This document shows positions 27,742 through 36,898 of a stretch of DNA of 64,000 bases, one piece after another. A program made the translations under genes and the position numbers. A model generated the notes under the pieces. It ran no database searches. It was not told the DNA's origin and saw only the letters and a list, made by a program, of their open reading frames with translations. Source of the DNA: Streptomyces liliiviolaceus. GTDB lineage: Bacteria > Actinomycetota > Actinomycetes > Streptomycetales > Streptomycetaceae. The first letter of the stretch is position 1. Every line of letters begins with the position of its first letter. The stretch covers positions 1,302,001-1,366,000 of the forward strand of contig NZ_JAGPYQ010000002.1 of NCBI RefSeq assembly GCF_018070025.1, given 5' to 3'.

Positions 27742-28464
27742 TCAGCGGGCCGTCGGGTCCAGCGCGGCGGTGTCGGTGTGCCGGAGCGTGGGCTTCCTGT
27801 CCTGCCGCGCCGCAGCCCTGCGGGTGACGTCGAGCCGTCGTTCGAGCCACCGCAGGCCGACGGTGAGCAGGGTCGTCAGCACCAGGTAGTGGACGGCCGC
27901 GGCGCAGAGCGATCCGACGTAGTCGAAGTCCGCCGCGGCCTGCCGCTGGGCCGTGAGCATCAGGTCCTGCACGCTCACCACGGAGGCCAGCGCGGAGGTC
28001 TTCAGCATGCCGACGAACTGGTTGCCGGTGGGCGGCAGGACCAGCCGGGCCGCCTGCGGGAGCACCACCCAGCGCAGGATCTTCGCCTCGGACAGGCCCA
28101 GCATGTGCGCCGCCGTACGCTGCCCGCGGTCCACGCCCAGCAGTCCTCCGCGCACGATCTCAGCCATGTAGGCGATCTCGTTGAGGGTCAGCGCGATCAC
28201 GGCACAGGCGAAGGGGGAGAAGTTGAGCCCCCACAGCGGCAGCACGTTGAAGACGAAGATCAGCTGCAGCAGGACCGGGGTGCCGCGGAAGAGCCACACG
28301 TACGCGTCGACGAGCCAGCCGAGCGGGCGGGGGCCGCCCTTGGCCAGGGCCAAGAGTACGCCGCCCGCCACCCCCAGGAGCATGGACACGACGGTGAGTT
28401 CGAGGGTCAGCCAGGTGGCGGAGAGGAAGTTCGCCGAGACGACCTTGTCGAGGAAGCCGCCCAT
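27742..28464 (-). CDS. polar amino acid ABC transporter permease
   Basis: 240 residues with about five membrane helices and the His/Glu/Gln/Arg-type permease pattern: WLTLELTVVSMLLG, FRGTPVLLQL, then EIAYMAEIVRGGLLGV. The EAA-type loop LPQAARLVLPPTGNQF contacts the ATPase. The ATG lies one base after the binding-protein stop. Only one permease gene is present, so a homodimer is expected. It forms the import channel of the operon. Confidence 0.9.
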   Translation of the reverse strand: MGGFLDKVVSANFLSATWLTLELTVVSMLLGVAGGVLLALAKGGPRPLGWLVDAYVWLFRGTPVLLQLIFVFNVLPLWGLNFSPFACAVIALTLNEIAYMAEIVRGGLLGVDRGQRTAAHMLGLSEAKILRWVVLPQAARLVLPPTGNQFVGMLKTSALASVVSVQDLMLTAQRQAAADFDYVGSLCAAAVHYLVLTTLLTVGLRWLERRLDVTRRAAARQDRKPTLRHTDTAALDPTAR

Positions 28465-28465
28465 G

Positions 28466-29392
28466 TCACGAGCCTTCCGTCGCGTCGGCCGAGACGGAGG
28501 CCGGCGCGGAGCCGGACGGGGACGCCGGAGCACTTGACCCGGTGTCGAAGTAGTCGGCCTCGTCGGGCAGCTTGTACTTCGAGAGCAGCTTGTCGTAGTC
28601 GCCGGACTTCACGAACAGGTCCAGTGCCTCGCGCAGCGCCGCAGCCGTCTTCGTGTCGCCCTTGCGGACCGCGATACCTATCTTCGTCTCGTTCTTGAAG
28701 GTCGCGGCGACGGTGTAGTCGTCGGTCTTGGCGAGTGTGGTCGCCGCACCCGGCGTGGAGGTGTCGAAGGCGTCCGCGCGACCGGACTTGACGGCCATCA
28801 TCGCGTCCTGGTTGCTCGGCAGCGTCATGATGTCCATCTGCTTGAGCCCCTTCTTCTTCAGTTCCTTGTTGTACTCCTCCATGTACGTCTCACCGATGGC
28901 ACCGCGGGTGACCGCGATGGTCCTGCCGGACAGGTCCTCGGGCACCCGGCTGATCTTCTTCGGGTTGCCGCGCGGGGTCAGCAGCGCCTCACCGATGACC
29001 AGGTACGGGACGAAGTCCACCTGTTCGGCGCGCTCATCGGTCATGTACATCGCGGAGTTGACGATGTCGGTGCGCTTTCCCGTCAGGGCCGGGATGAGCC
29101 CGTCGAAGTCCGTGTCGAGCGCCTTGGTGCCCAGTCCCATCGACGAGGCGAGCGACTCGATCATGTCGATGTCGAAGCCTTCGAGGCCCCCGTCCGCCGA
29201 CTTGGACTCGAAGGGCGGGAAGGTGGCGGCCGTGCCGTAGGTGAGCGTGCCGGAGGAGACCAGGTTCCCGGGCGGGGTGACCTCGGCGGGGCCTCCTGCC
29301 GTGGTCGCCTCCGAGCCCCCGCACGCTGACAGTCCGACAGTCATGGTGACGGTGAGGAAGGCTGCTGCCATACGGGTCTTGAGAAGTCTCAC
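28466..29392 (-). CDS. amino-acid-type ABC transporter binding lipoprotein
   Basis: 308 residues, GTG start with TAGGAG upstream. A signal peptide ends in the lipobox LSAC (Cys at about 24). The body is SBP_bac_3: GTLTYGTAATFPPFES, GFDIDMIESLASSMG, then DIVNSAMYMTDERAEQVDFV. A Ser/Ala/Pro-rich tail follows. It captures an amino acid or related zwitterion. It is the first gene of the eleven-gene operon ending at 18164, so its ligand defines the pathway's substrate. Confidence 0.9.
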   Translation of the reverse strand: MRLLKTRMAAAFLTVTMTVGLSACGGSEATTAGGPAEVTPPGNLVSSGTLTYGTAATFPPFESKSADGGLEGFDIDMIESLASSMGLGTKALDTDFDGLIPALTGKRTDIVNSAMYMTDERAEQVDFVPYLVIGEALLTPRGNPKKISRVPEDLSGRTIAVTRGAIGETYMEEYNKELKKKGLKQMDIMTLPSNQDAMMAVKSGRADAFDTSTPGAATTLAKTDDYTVAATFKNETKIGIAVRKGDTKTAAALREALDLFVKSGDYDKLLSKYKLPDEADYFDTGSSAPASPSGSAPASVSADATEGS

Positions 29393-29429
29393 AACGTACT
29401 CCTAACGGCGTTTCAGCAGCTCAGGAAGA

Positions 29430-29443
29430 ACTGTAAACAGTTG
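29430..29443. promoter_or_regulatory. probable GntR operator (AACTGT-AA-ACAGTT)
   Basis: A perfect 6-bp inverted repeat with a 2-bp centre, 38 bp upstream of the first gene of the amino-acid-type operon. On the minus strand it contains TACAGT, which could be the -10 element, so a bound GntR protein would block transcription. Confidence 0.6.
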
Positions 29444-29683
29444 CCAGTGACTCTCACCGGGGCATGTGTGTGATCCGTTGCCCTCCGGTTAAAGCCGCGT
29501 TTCGTCACACGCGGTGACGCGTCAACGACGCATGTGCGAAGGCGATGTCGGCCTTCGTGACGGCGACGGCCGGTCGACGGCCGGTGCTCCGGAGCCGTGC
29601 GGGAGTGGCGTGGGGTGACGGTAGGGTCCGGGTTGCCGGGGCGTCTTCGGGACGTGTCCCCCACCCCTGTGTCTGGAGATGCG

Positions 29684-30457
29684 ATGGACGTCGCGGTACA
29701 TGAATTCACTCTCGCGACAGATGGCGAGCGGCTCAGCGTCTGCACCGTGACACCGCGGGTCGAGTGCACGGGGGCGCACGGTGTGGTCGTCATGCACGGC
29801 GCGGGCAACGGTGACAAGGAGCGCAACCTGCCGCTCACCGAGGAGTTCGCCGTACGGGGCCACCCCGCCGTCGCACTGGACTTCTCGGGGCACGGACGGA
29901 GCACCGGTGAGCTGCTCGACCTGAGCCTCGAACGACGACGCGACCAGGCAGCGGCTGTGATCGACGAGGTCTTCGACGCTTCGCGTCCCCTGATCCTCGT
30001 CGGGTTCAGCATGAGCGGGCAGACGGTGGCCGATCTGGCGGACCTCTACGGCGCTCGCGTGGCGGGCATCATGCTCTGCGCACCGGGGATCTACGCGAAA
30101 GCCGCCTGGGACGTCCCCTTCGGCGCCGGGTTCACCTCGTTGATACGGCAGCCGGAGAGCTGGCGTGACAGTGCGGCAACGGAGGCGTACGCACGTTTCG
30201 GCGGTCGCGCGCTGCTGGTCGTACCGGAACAGGACGCGGTCATCCCCGACGGCGTGACCGAACTCATCCGCACCGCGCTCTCCACCCGGGCGGATCTGTC
30301 CGTTCTGCGGCTGACGGGCGCCGATCACAAGCTCGGTGCCTGGCTGGCCGAACGACCGCAGGACCGCGCGAACGTCGTCAGCGCGTTGCTGCGATCGCGG
30401 GAGGGCGACGACGACGCCGTCGGCATCGGCACGGCTGCGTTCCGGTGGGGCCGGTGA
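29684..30457 (+). CDS. alpha/beta hydrolase
   Basis: 257 residues from the ATG at 29684 (GGAGATGCG upstream). VVMHGAGNGDKERNLPLTEE holds the oxyanion region, FSGHGRSTG follows, GFSMSG is the nucleophile elbow at about residue 107, and the catalytic base is probably the His in TGADHKLGAW. The fold is that of small esterases and acyltransferase-like hydrolases (Hydrolase_4 type). Substrate unknown. It is separated from the upstream operon by its own promoter region and converges on another hydrolase. Confidence 0.82.
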   Translation: MDVAVHEFTLATDGERLSVCTVTPRVECTGAHGVVVMHGAGNGDKERNLPLTEEFAVRGHPAVALDFSGHGRSTGELLDLSLERRRDQAAAVIDEVFDASRPLILVGFSMSGQTVADLADLYGARVAGIMLCAPGIYAKAAWDVPFGAGFTSLIRQPESWRDSAATEAYARFGGRALLVVPEQDAVIPDGVTELIRTALSTRADLSVLRLTGADHKLGAWLAERPQDRANVVSALLRSREGDDDAVGIGTAAFRWGR

Positions 30458-30518
30458 GTCGACGGGTGTTCAAGGACCGCGGACCGGCGCGAGTGGGTCA
30501 GGCAGCAGGCATCGTCCG

Positions 30519-30597
30519 TCACGCCGGCCGGTCGCGGCGCCTTTCGGCATAGTCTCGGCGTAATCGAGGATCACGCCAGCCGGTCGCGGTGCCTTTC
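30519..30597. repeat. imperfect direct repeat duplicating a gene's 3' end
   Basis: Bases 30519-30545 repeat 30571-30597 with two differences over 27 bp (period 52). On the minus strand the right copy encodes the end of the hydrolase gene, ERHRDRLA-stop. The left copy, beyond the stop, would read ERRRDRPA-stop. It therefore looks like a local duplication of the gene end. Confidence 0.75.
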
Positions 30598-31482
30598 CGT
30601 GTGGTCGAGGATCAGGTCGGTGACGGCGTCGGGCCGGTCCAGTTGGAGGAAGTGCCCTGCGCCTGCGAGCCGTTCGAAGCGCCATGGTGCGTCGATCCAT
30701 TCGCCGGAGCGGGCCATCTGTTCGAGACTGCTGTAGATGTCGCCGGTGGGCCAGACACCGAGAACGGGCACCCGCACCCGGGGAACGGGGGTCATGGACG
30801 CGTTCACCGGGTGGATGTTGGCACGGTAGAAGTTCAGCATCGCCCTGAGCGCTCCGGGCCGTTCCAGGTCGGCGATCCACGCGTCGGTCTCGGAGTGGTT
30901 TCCCACCCACCAGCGAAAAGTGGACCAGGCGCCTCCCTCGCCCTCGGCGTCACCGCGCAGCCAGCTCTCGGCGTCGGAGAACAGCAGCCGGAGCATGTAC
31001 CACGACATCTGCCGCTGCTCATAGCCTGCTCGTGCCCGGGCGCTCGGATGGCCGGTGGAGAGCGCGACGTAGGACGTGATCCGGTCCGGCCGGTGCGCGG
31101 CCATGCCCCAGGTCGATCCGGCGCCCCGGTCGTGTCCGACGAGGTGGAAGGTGTCCACGCCCAGCGCGTCCACGACCGCCCAGAGCCTCTGCTGATCCTT
31201 GGCGATCGTGTAGTGCGCGACGTCCGCGGGCATGTCCGAGTCCCCCTGGCCGAGCAGGTCCGGCGCGATCACCCGGTAACCGGCGTCGAGCAGCCCGGGC
31301 ACCTGCCCGCGGTAGACGGCCGAGGAGTCCGGGATGCCCGGCACCAGCACGACGGTCTGTGGCCCGTCGCCCGCCTCGAACGCGTTCACGCGGTGACCGT
31401 CCACGACGACCGTGTGCCGGGTCATGCCGGTCAGCCGCTGACGGCGCCCCTCGAATACGGATGGCTGCTGAAAGTGAGTCAC
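30571..31482 (-). CDS. alpha/beta hydrolase, epoxide hydrolase/haloalkane dehalogenase-like
   Basis: 303 residues from the GTG at 31482 (AAGGAG 11 bases upstream). An ATG at 31425 would start right at the conserved domain (284 residues). VVLVPGIPDSSAVYRGQVP holds HGxP-like oxyanion sequence with Pro-Gly instead of His-Gly. FHLVGHDRGAG is the nucleophile elbow with Asp, typical of epoxide hydrolases and dehalogenases, and the base is His in GAGHFLQLD. It is divergent from a TetR gene with TGACCAAGTGGTCA between them. Confidence 0.82.
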   Translation of the reverse strand: MTHFQQPSVFEGRRQRLTGMTRHTVVVDGHRVNAFEAGDGPQTVVLVPGIPDSSAVYRGQVPGLLDAGYRVIAPDLLGQGDSDMPADVAHYTIAKDQQRLWAVVDALGVDTFHLVGHDRGAGSTWGMAAHRPDRITSYVALSTGHPSARARAGYEQRQMSWYMLRLLFSDAESWLRGDAEGEGGAWSTFRWWVGNHSETDAWIADLERPGALRAMLNFYRANIHPVNASMTPVPRVRVPVLGVWPTGDIYSSLEQMARSGEWIDAPWRFERLAGAGHFLQLDRPDAVTDLILDHTERHRDRLA

Positions 31483-31521
31483 GGGAAGCACTGCTCCTTG
31501 TCGGGCCCATCGGCGCCTTAA

Positions 31522-31535
31522 TGACCAAGTGGTCA
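31522..31535. promoter_or_regulatory. probable TetR operator (TGACCA-AG-TGGTCA)
   Basis: A perfect 6-bp inverted repeat with a 2-bp centre between the divergent hydrolase and TetR genes. A further half-site TGACCA lies at about 31565-31570, next to a TATACT -10 element for the TetR gene. Confidence 0.65.
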
Positions 31536-31586
31536 CTAAGGAACGTACACCTCGCCGCACCAAATGACCATCCGTATACTTAGGGG

Positions 31587-32249
31587 GTGAGCAAGCGAAT
31601 CGCCGACGGCGGCGCACCTTCCGAACCCGAACCCGCGCCCGGGCAGGGCCGGGACACCACTCCCCCGCGCCGTCGGCGCGACCGGGCAGCGAGCCAGGAG
31701 GCCATCCTCGAAGCGGCGCGGGCGGAACTCCACGAGCACGGCTACAGCAAGACGACCATCCGGGCCGTCGCCGCACGGGCAGGTGTGACCCACGGTCTGG
31801 TCATGCGGCACTTCGGTTCGAAGGAGGGACTGCTGAGCGCGGCGATCCCCGGCCCCCGGGACCTGGACGTCGTCCTCGCCGGTGACAGCGCGGGCCTGCC
31901 GGAACGGATCGCGCGGGCCTTCGTCGAGCGCATGGAGATGGCCGGCAGCCTCGACCCGATGGTCGCACTCATCCGCAGCGCCGCCGTGAACGAACCCACC
32001 GCCACCCGTCTGTACACGTCGATGCAGGAGCAGAGCGCAGCCGCCTACCGCGCCGTGCTGGCCGGGCCGGACATCGACGAGCGGGTCGACCTGCTCGGAG
32101 CGGTACTGCTCGGAGTCACCTTCAGCAGGTACGTCGTACGCGCCGGCCCGCTGGCGACCATGAGCTCACAGACGGTGATCCAGCATCTGACCGGCCTGCT
32201 CCGCCCCATCGTCCAGCCTCGTTCCTCCTCACGGACGGGGGAACACTGA
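31587..32249 (+). CDS. TetR-family regulator
   Basis: 220 residues, GTG start after AGGGGG. A basic, Pro-rich N-terminus of 30 residues precedes the helix-turn-helix (SQEAILEAARAELHEHG, then IRAVAARAGVTHGLVMRHF). The C-terminal domain fits TetR_C. It probably regulates the divergent epoxide-hydrolase-like gene through the TGACCA repeat. Confidence 0.87.
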   Translation: MSKRIADGGAPSEPEPAPGQGRDTTPPRRRRDRAASQEAILEAARAELHEHGYSKTTIRAVAARAGVTHGLVMRHFGSKEGLLSAAIPGPRDLDVVLAGDSAGLPERIARAFVERMEMAGSLDPMVALIRSAAVNEPTATRLYTSMQEQSAAAYRAVLAGPDIDERVDLLGAVLLGVTFSRYVVRAGPLATMSSQTVIQHLTGLLRPIVQPRSSSRTGEH

Positions 32250-32341
32250 GGGCCGCCGGGCTTCCGACCCCGACCTAACTGCGTGGCGTATGCATGCTTC
32301 CGTCCAGGATGGACAGCCGAGTCGGCATGGGTGCCAACGGA

Positions 32342-32983
32342 ATGAAAAGGGTTCACAAGCCCGTCCTCGTCTCAGGACTGGTCGCACTGGGCGTACTCGG
32401 ACTGGGCGCGTGCGGCGGTGACGACGGTGACGCGCAGGCGTCCACCAGCGTGGCGTCGGACAGTCCGGCCGCCACCACAGCGCCAGGAAGCAACGAGCCC
32501 ACGGACTCCGCCACGGCGGGCGACACCGGTGCGGCCACTCCGAAGCAGGGCGCCACGGACAGCCCGGGCATGGGCAGTGACTGCACCACGGACCGTCTGC
32601 GCGCCGGGCTCAAAGCCACGGGCCAGGAGATGAACAGCAAGTACTTCGACCTGACTCTCACCAACACCTCTGACGGCAGTTGCGCCCTCAAGGGATACCC
32701 GGGCCTGTCACTGACCGATCAGGACGGCGATCCCATCGGGAAGCCCGCGACCCGCACGCAGGACGGATCCGCGGAGAACGTGGTCCTCAAGCCGGGGCAG
32801 GCCGCCCACGCGGTGGTGCGGACGCCCGACAAGGGAGTCACGGACGGAAAGTGCTGGCCAGAACCGGCACGGATCAAGGTCTTCCCGCCGAACAACACGG
32901 CATCCCTGTCGGCGGACCCTGCGGAACTGCAGGTCTGCGGGGATTCCTTCACCGTGGGACCGTTCACCACGAACGCGAGCTGA
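32342..32983 (+). CDS. DUF4232 lipoprotein
   Basis: 213 residues. Signal peptide with lipobox LGAC (Cys at about 24), a Ser/Thr/Ala-rich linker of about 60 residues, then a DUF4232 domain starting at CTTDRLRAGL: FDLTLTNTSDGSCALKGYPG, LKPGQAAHAVVRT, and a final Cys in LQVCGDSFTVG. The domain is a beta sandwich of unknown function found in actinobacterial secreted proteins. It converges on the AraC gene. Confidence 0.85.
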   Translation: MKRVHKPVLVSGLVALGVLGLGACGGDDGDAQASTSVASDSPAATTAPGSNEPTDSATAGDTGAATPKQGATDSPGMGSDCTTDRLRAGLKATGQEMNSKYFDLTLTNTSDGSCALKGYPGLSLTDQDGDPIGKPATRTQDGSAENVVLKPGQAAHAVVRTPDKGVTDGKCWPEPARIKVFPPNNTASLSADPAELQVCGDSFTVGPFTTNAS

Positions 32984-33012
32984 AGAGTCGGCGGCGCCAC
33001 GCCGCTGACCGG

Positions 33013-33957
33013 CTACGCCGTCGCCCGGAGCCGTCGCCGGTAGTGCAGGGGGGACTCCCCCACCGCGCGTTTGAACGCGGTGCTGAACGCGCTCTCCGAG
33101 CTGTAGCCGAGCTCCGCGGCGAGGGAGCCGACCCGGACGTCGGGGTCGCGCAACGCGCGCTGGGCGAGGAGCATCCGCCAGCGCGACAGATAGGTCAGTG
33201 GCGGGGTGCCCGCGGTGGCGCGGAACCGCTCGGCGAAGCTGGTGCGTGACATCCCGGCGGCGCGGGCCAGTTCGGCCAGTCCCCAGGCCTGCCCGGGCTG
33301 TTCGTGCATCAGCCGCAGCGCCGGGCGCAGCGGCTCGTCGGCCAGCAGCCGGAGCCAGCCGACCGGTGTCTCCTCCTGTTCCAGATACGCGCGCAGCATC
33401 TCCAGCAGCAACAGCTGACCGTTCTGCCGGATGGCGAACCCCGAACCGAGCCGTCCGCCGGAGGCCTCGTCGAAGAGCCGCTCGACGATGCCGCCCAGGC
33501 GGGAGGCGGCCGGCGTCGCCGCGTGTACGTGGACCAGGCCGGGCAGCGCCGTGCTGAGCAGTGCGAGGCCCGCCGGACTCACTCTGACCTCGCCGCCGAC
33601 GAGCACGTCGTCGGTGGTCAGGTCCGCCTCGGCCAGCGCCATCGCGTCGAAGCCCGCACCGGGGATCAGCTCCACCGGAGTCCCGCCGCCCCGGCCCCCG
33701 CGCATGTCGACCCAGGTGCGGTGGTTGAGCAGCGCGACGTCGCCCGCGGCGAGCTCCACGGGACCTTCCGGGCCGCCCGGCCCGTCCACCGTGATCCGGG
33801 CCGATCCCGCGACCAGCACCATCAGCTTGAGCGGCCGGGACACCGTGCCCCTGGACACCCACGGGCCGCGGACCGCGAACCCGCCGGTCATCAGCCCCCG
33901 CACTTCCACCACGTCGAACACATCGGACAGCACGTCCGTGACCGCCACATCAGACAT
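33013..33957 (-). CDS. AraC-family transcriptional regulator
   Basis: 314 residues from the ATG at 33957. The N-terminal half is a cupin-type ligand domain (LMVLVAGSARITVDGPGG, then DVALLNHRTW). Two helix-turn-helix units lie near the C-terminus (LAELARAAGMSRTSFAERFR and VGSLAAELGYSSESAFSTAF). It is divergent from an SDR gene 74 bp away, which it probably activates in response to a small molecule. Confidence 0.88.
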   Translation of the reverse strand: MSDVAVTDVLSDVFDVVEVRGLMTGGFAVRGPWVSRGTVSRPLKLMVLVAGSARITVDGPGGPEGPVELAAGDVALLNHRTWVDMRGGRGGGTPVELIPGAGFDAMALAEADLTTDDVLVGGEVRVSPAGLALLSTALPGLVHVHAATPAASRLGGIVERLFDEASGGRLGSGFAIRQNGQLLLLEMLRAYLEQEETPVGWLRLLADEPLRPALRLMHEQPGQAWGLAELARAAGMSRTSFAERFRATAGTPPLTYLSRWRMLLAQRALRDPDVRVGSLAAELGYSSESAFSTAFKRAVGESPLHYRRRLRATA

Positions 33958-34031
33958 CCCCGTACTCTCGCGCAGAAAATGCGGACGCACAACGATTCAG
34001 CGTCCGGAGATCGCCGTCGAGACTGGGAGAC

Positions 34032-35009
34032 ATGACCACACAGCAAGTTCCGCTGGGCACCCCGTTCACCGCCTCCTCCACCGCCGACGACGGCCTCGAC
34101 GGCCTCGACCTGTCCGGCCGGGAGGTGATCGTCACCGGTGGCCACGGCCGGCTCGGCCGCGAGGCCACCCGTGCCCTGTCCGCCGCGGGCGCCACGGTGA
34201 CGGTGGCCTCCCGCGATCCCGAACGGGCCGCCGCGGCGGTGCACGGGCTCTCCCGGGTGCGGGTCGAGCGGCTCGACCTCACAGACCCGTCCTCGATCGA
34301 GGCCTTCGCCCGGCGGTGGCTCGCCTCCGGCCGGCCGCTGCACGCCCTGGTCAACAACGCCGCCGTGCTGTTCACGCCCCAGCTGGTGCGCGACGCACGG
34401 GGTCACGAACTCCAGTTCTCCACCTCGCACCTCGGCCACTTCCAGCTCACCAGGGCACTGCTGCCGGCCCTGCTGGCAGCGGAGGGCGCCCGAGTGGTCA
34501 CGGTGACCTCGGGTGCGGCACGCATCGGCGAGATCCGGTGGGACGACCTGGACTTCGCGACCGGGTACGACCCCGGCACCGCATACGGCCAGTCCAAGCG
34601 CGCCAACGTCCTGTTCACCGTCGAACTCGACCGCCGGTACGCCGCTCAGGGCATCCGCGCCTTCGCCACCCACCCCGGCGTGGTCATCGGGCCAGGCCCG
34701 TTCACGCCGGAGGAGGCCGCGGCGTACCGTACGCAGGGGCTGGTCGACGACCACGGTCACACCGTCATCGACCCCGACGCCGGCAAGAAGACCATCGCAC
34801 AGGGGGCCGCGACCCTCGTCTTCGCCGCCGCGAGCCCCCTCCTGAACGGCCACGGCGGGGTCTACCTCAAGGACAGCGACATCGCCGTGCTCGACGACGA
34901 GCAGCGCCCGCTGACCGCGGACAGCATCCCCTCGGACGCCAACTCGGCGATGCTCGACCCCGACGACGCTCAGCGGCTGTGGAAGCTGAGCGAGCACCTG
35001 CTGTCCTGA
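34032..35009 (+). CDS. short-chain dehydrogenase/reductase, retinol-dehydrogenase-like
   Basis: 325 residues. VIVTGGHGRLGREATRALSA is the cofactor motif (TGxxxGxG, with G replaced by R at one position), LHALVNNAAVL contains NNA, VVTVTSGAARIG holds the catalytic Ser and TAYGQSKRANVL the YxxxK. This matches the WW-oxidoreductase/retinol dehydrogenase-like SDR group. Substrate unknown. Divergent AraC regulator upstream. Confidence 0.87.
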   Translation: MTTQQVPLGTPFTASSTADDGLDGLDLSGREVIVTGGHGRLGREATRALSAAGATVTVASRDPERAAAAVHGLSRVRVERLDLTDPSSIEAFARRWLASGRPLHALVNNAAVLFTPQLVRDARGHELQFSTSHLGHFQLTRALLPALLAAEGARVVTVTSGAARIGEIRWDDLDFATGYDPGTAYGQSKRANVLFTVELDRRYAAQGIRAFATHPGVVIGPGPFTPEEAAAYRTQGLVDDHGHTVIDPDAGKKTIAQGAATLVFAAASPLLNGHGGVYLKDSDIAVLDDEQRPLTADSIPSDANSAMLDPDDAQRLWKLSEHLLS

Positions 35010-35051
35010 CCACCCCGTGCCGGTGCCGCTGCCGCGTCGGCCATCACCGGA

Positions 35052-36848
35052 TCAGGGGCGTCTCCTGGTGAGGATCGCGAAGAGCTCCTCCACGGGGATC
35101 TTGGGCTTGCGGTCCGCTGTGAACAGGCCGTTCACCTCCTGCTCCGTGTCGGTGAACTGGGTGTAGCAGTAGCCGGCCAGGCCCGAGTCCACGGCGGCGC
35201 CGACCAGGGAGGCCAGGCGTTCGGTGAAGTCCTGCTCGGTGGCCACGGTGTCGTAGCCGAACCACTCCTCCCCCTCGGCGGGTTCGAAGGTGGCACCGCC
35301 GAACTCGCTGAGCACGACCGGCTGGCCGCGGTGGTCGGCGCCGTCGAGGAGGAGGCGCTTGGCACCCGGCCACGGCTCGGCGATCTCGCCGCGCCGCAGT
35401 CCGGGGTGGCCGTAGCGTTCACGCAGGACCGCCGCCTGCTGGGTGTAGTCGTGCACCCCCCAGATGTCGGCGGCGGAGATCTCCCAGCCGTCGTTGGAGA
35501 CGGCGGGCCGCGACGGGTCGAGGGCCTTGGTCAGGTGGTACAGGCCGTCCATGAAGTGGCGCTGCTCGGGGACGAGCGCCGGGTTCGGGACCGACCACGA
35601 CTCGTTGACCGGCACCCAGGCGACGATCGAGGGATGGCTGAGGTCGCGGGTGAGCGCTTCGGTCCATTCGGCGACGACGCGCCGCACGGTCGTCGTGCCG
35701 AAGGCGTACGCGGAGGGCATCTCCTCCCACAGCATCAGGCCCAGCCGGTCGGCCCAGTACAGGAAGCGCGGGTCCTCTATCTTCTGGTGGATCCGCAATC
35801 CGTTGAGGCCGATCTCCTTGGCCAGTTCGACGTCACGGCGCAACTCGTCGGCGGAGGCGGCCAGTTGAGAGGCCGGCCAGTAGCCCTGCTGCAACGCGAA
35901 CCGCAGGAAGCAGGGCTTGTGGTTGAGGAGGAACACGCCGTCGCCCCAGCCGATGTCGCGCAGGCCGAGGTAGGAGGTGACGTGGTCGACGCGGGCGCCG
36001 CTCTCCGGTTCGCTCAGGACGACCGTGGCATCGACCAGATGTGGGTGGTCCGGGCTCCAGAGGAGGTCGTCGAGGTCCTGCGCGTGTCGCAGGGCGGGTA
36101 TCGAGACCTCGAACGTCGTCTCCTGGCCGTCGACCAGCACGCTCTGCTCGGCGAGCAGGCGCTCGCCCAGGGTCAGCCGCACCGTCGCGCGCAGCGGGGT
36201 CTCGGGCCAGCGGGCCAGCCGCAGTCCGGCCCGTACGCGGGCGTGCGCGACGTCCGGCGTCCAGTGGAGGGTCGTCAGATGTGTGTCGGGGACCTCCTCC
36301 AGCCACACCGGCTGCCAGATCCCCGAGGTGCGGTGGTACCAGATGACGTGCGGGTCGCGCCGCCAGTCCTGTTTGCCGCGGGGCTGGGTCGCGTCCAGTG
36401 GCCGGTCCTCGGCGCGCACCACGAGGACCTGTTCCCCGTCGTGTTCCAGGGCGTCGGTGAGATCGCAGGTGAAGCCGGTGTGCCCGCCCTCGTGGCGGCC
36501 CACGGGGCGGCCGTTCAGCCAGACCTCGGCCCGGTGGTCGACCGCCCCGAAGTGCAGCAGCAGCCGTCGGCCCGCGCCGGGCCGGGACATCTCGACGGTG
36601 CGCCGGTACCAGAGCACCGGGTGGAAGCCGGTGTCGTGGATGCCGGAGGCCTCGGACTCCGGTGGATAGGGCACGGTGACGGTGCGGTCGAAGGGGGCGG
36701 TCACGGACGGGTCCGACCAACGGGCCGACCGGCCGGTGTCGTTGTCGTCGTGGGCGAACAGCCACGGACCGCTCAGGTCGCGCCAGTCGGGATCGCGGAC
36801 GAGCTGCGGCCTCGGATGACCGGCCGCGTCCAGGTGGGTGTGGGGCAC
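35052..36848 (-). CDS. glycoside hydrolase family 2 enzyme (beta-galactosidase/beta-glucuronidase type)
   Basis: 598 residues from a GTG at 36848 (CCGGAG 7 bases upstream). Domains in order: sugar-binding jelly roll (about 20-190), an Ig-like domain (190-290) and a TIM barrel. The acid/base is E416 in WVPVNESWSVP and the nucleophile E515 in VVLSEFGG. No signal peptide, so it acts on sugars brought into the cell. It is the last gene of the oligosaccharide operon and supplies its glycosidase. The exact linkage (galactoside, glucuronide, mannoside) cannot be read from sequence alone. Confidence 0.87.
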   Translation of the reverse strand: MPHTHLDAAGHPRPQLVRDPDWRDLSGPWLFAHDDNDTGRSARWSDPSVTAPFDRTVTVPYPPESEASGIHDTGFHPVLWYRRTVEMSRPGAGRRLLLHFGAVDHRAEVWLNGRPVGRHEGGHTGFTCDLTDALEHDGEQVLVVRAEDRPLDATQPRGKQDWRRDPHVIWYHRTSGIWQPVWLEEVPDTHLTTLHWTPDVAHARVRAGLRLARWPETPLRATVRLTLGERLLAEQSVLVDGQETTFEVSIPALRHAQDLDDLLWSPDHPHLVDATVVLSEPESGARVDHVTSYLGLRDIGWGDGVFLLNHKPCFLRFALQQGYWPASQLAASADELRRDVELAKEIGLNGLRIHQKIEDPRFLYWADRLGLMLWEEMPSAYAFGTTTVRRVVAEWTEALTRDLSHPSIVAWVPVNESWSVPNPALVPEQRHFMDGLYHLTKALDPSRPAVSNDGWEISAADIWGVHDYTQQAAVLRERYGHPGLRRGEIAEPWPGAKRLLLDGADHRGQPVVLSEFGGATFEPAEGEEWFGYDTVATEQDFTERLASLVGAAVDSGLAGYCYTQFTDTEQEVNGLFTADRKPKIPVEELFAILTRRRP

Positions 36849-36898
36849 AGAAGAACTCCGGTGGAGTAGCGGGGACAACGAGCGGGGACGACGGGGAT

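Noticed and set aside
33013..35009. Operator between the AraC and SDR genes
   Set aside because: The 74-bp gap was examined but I saw no clear direct or inverted repeat.
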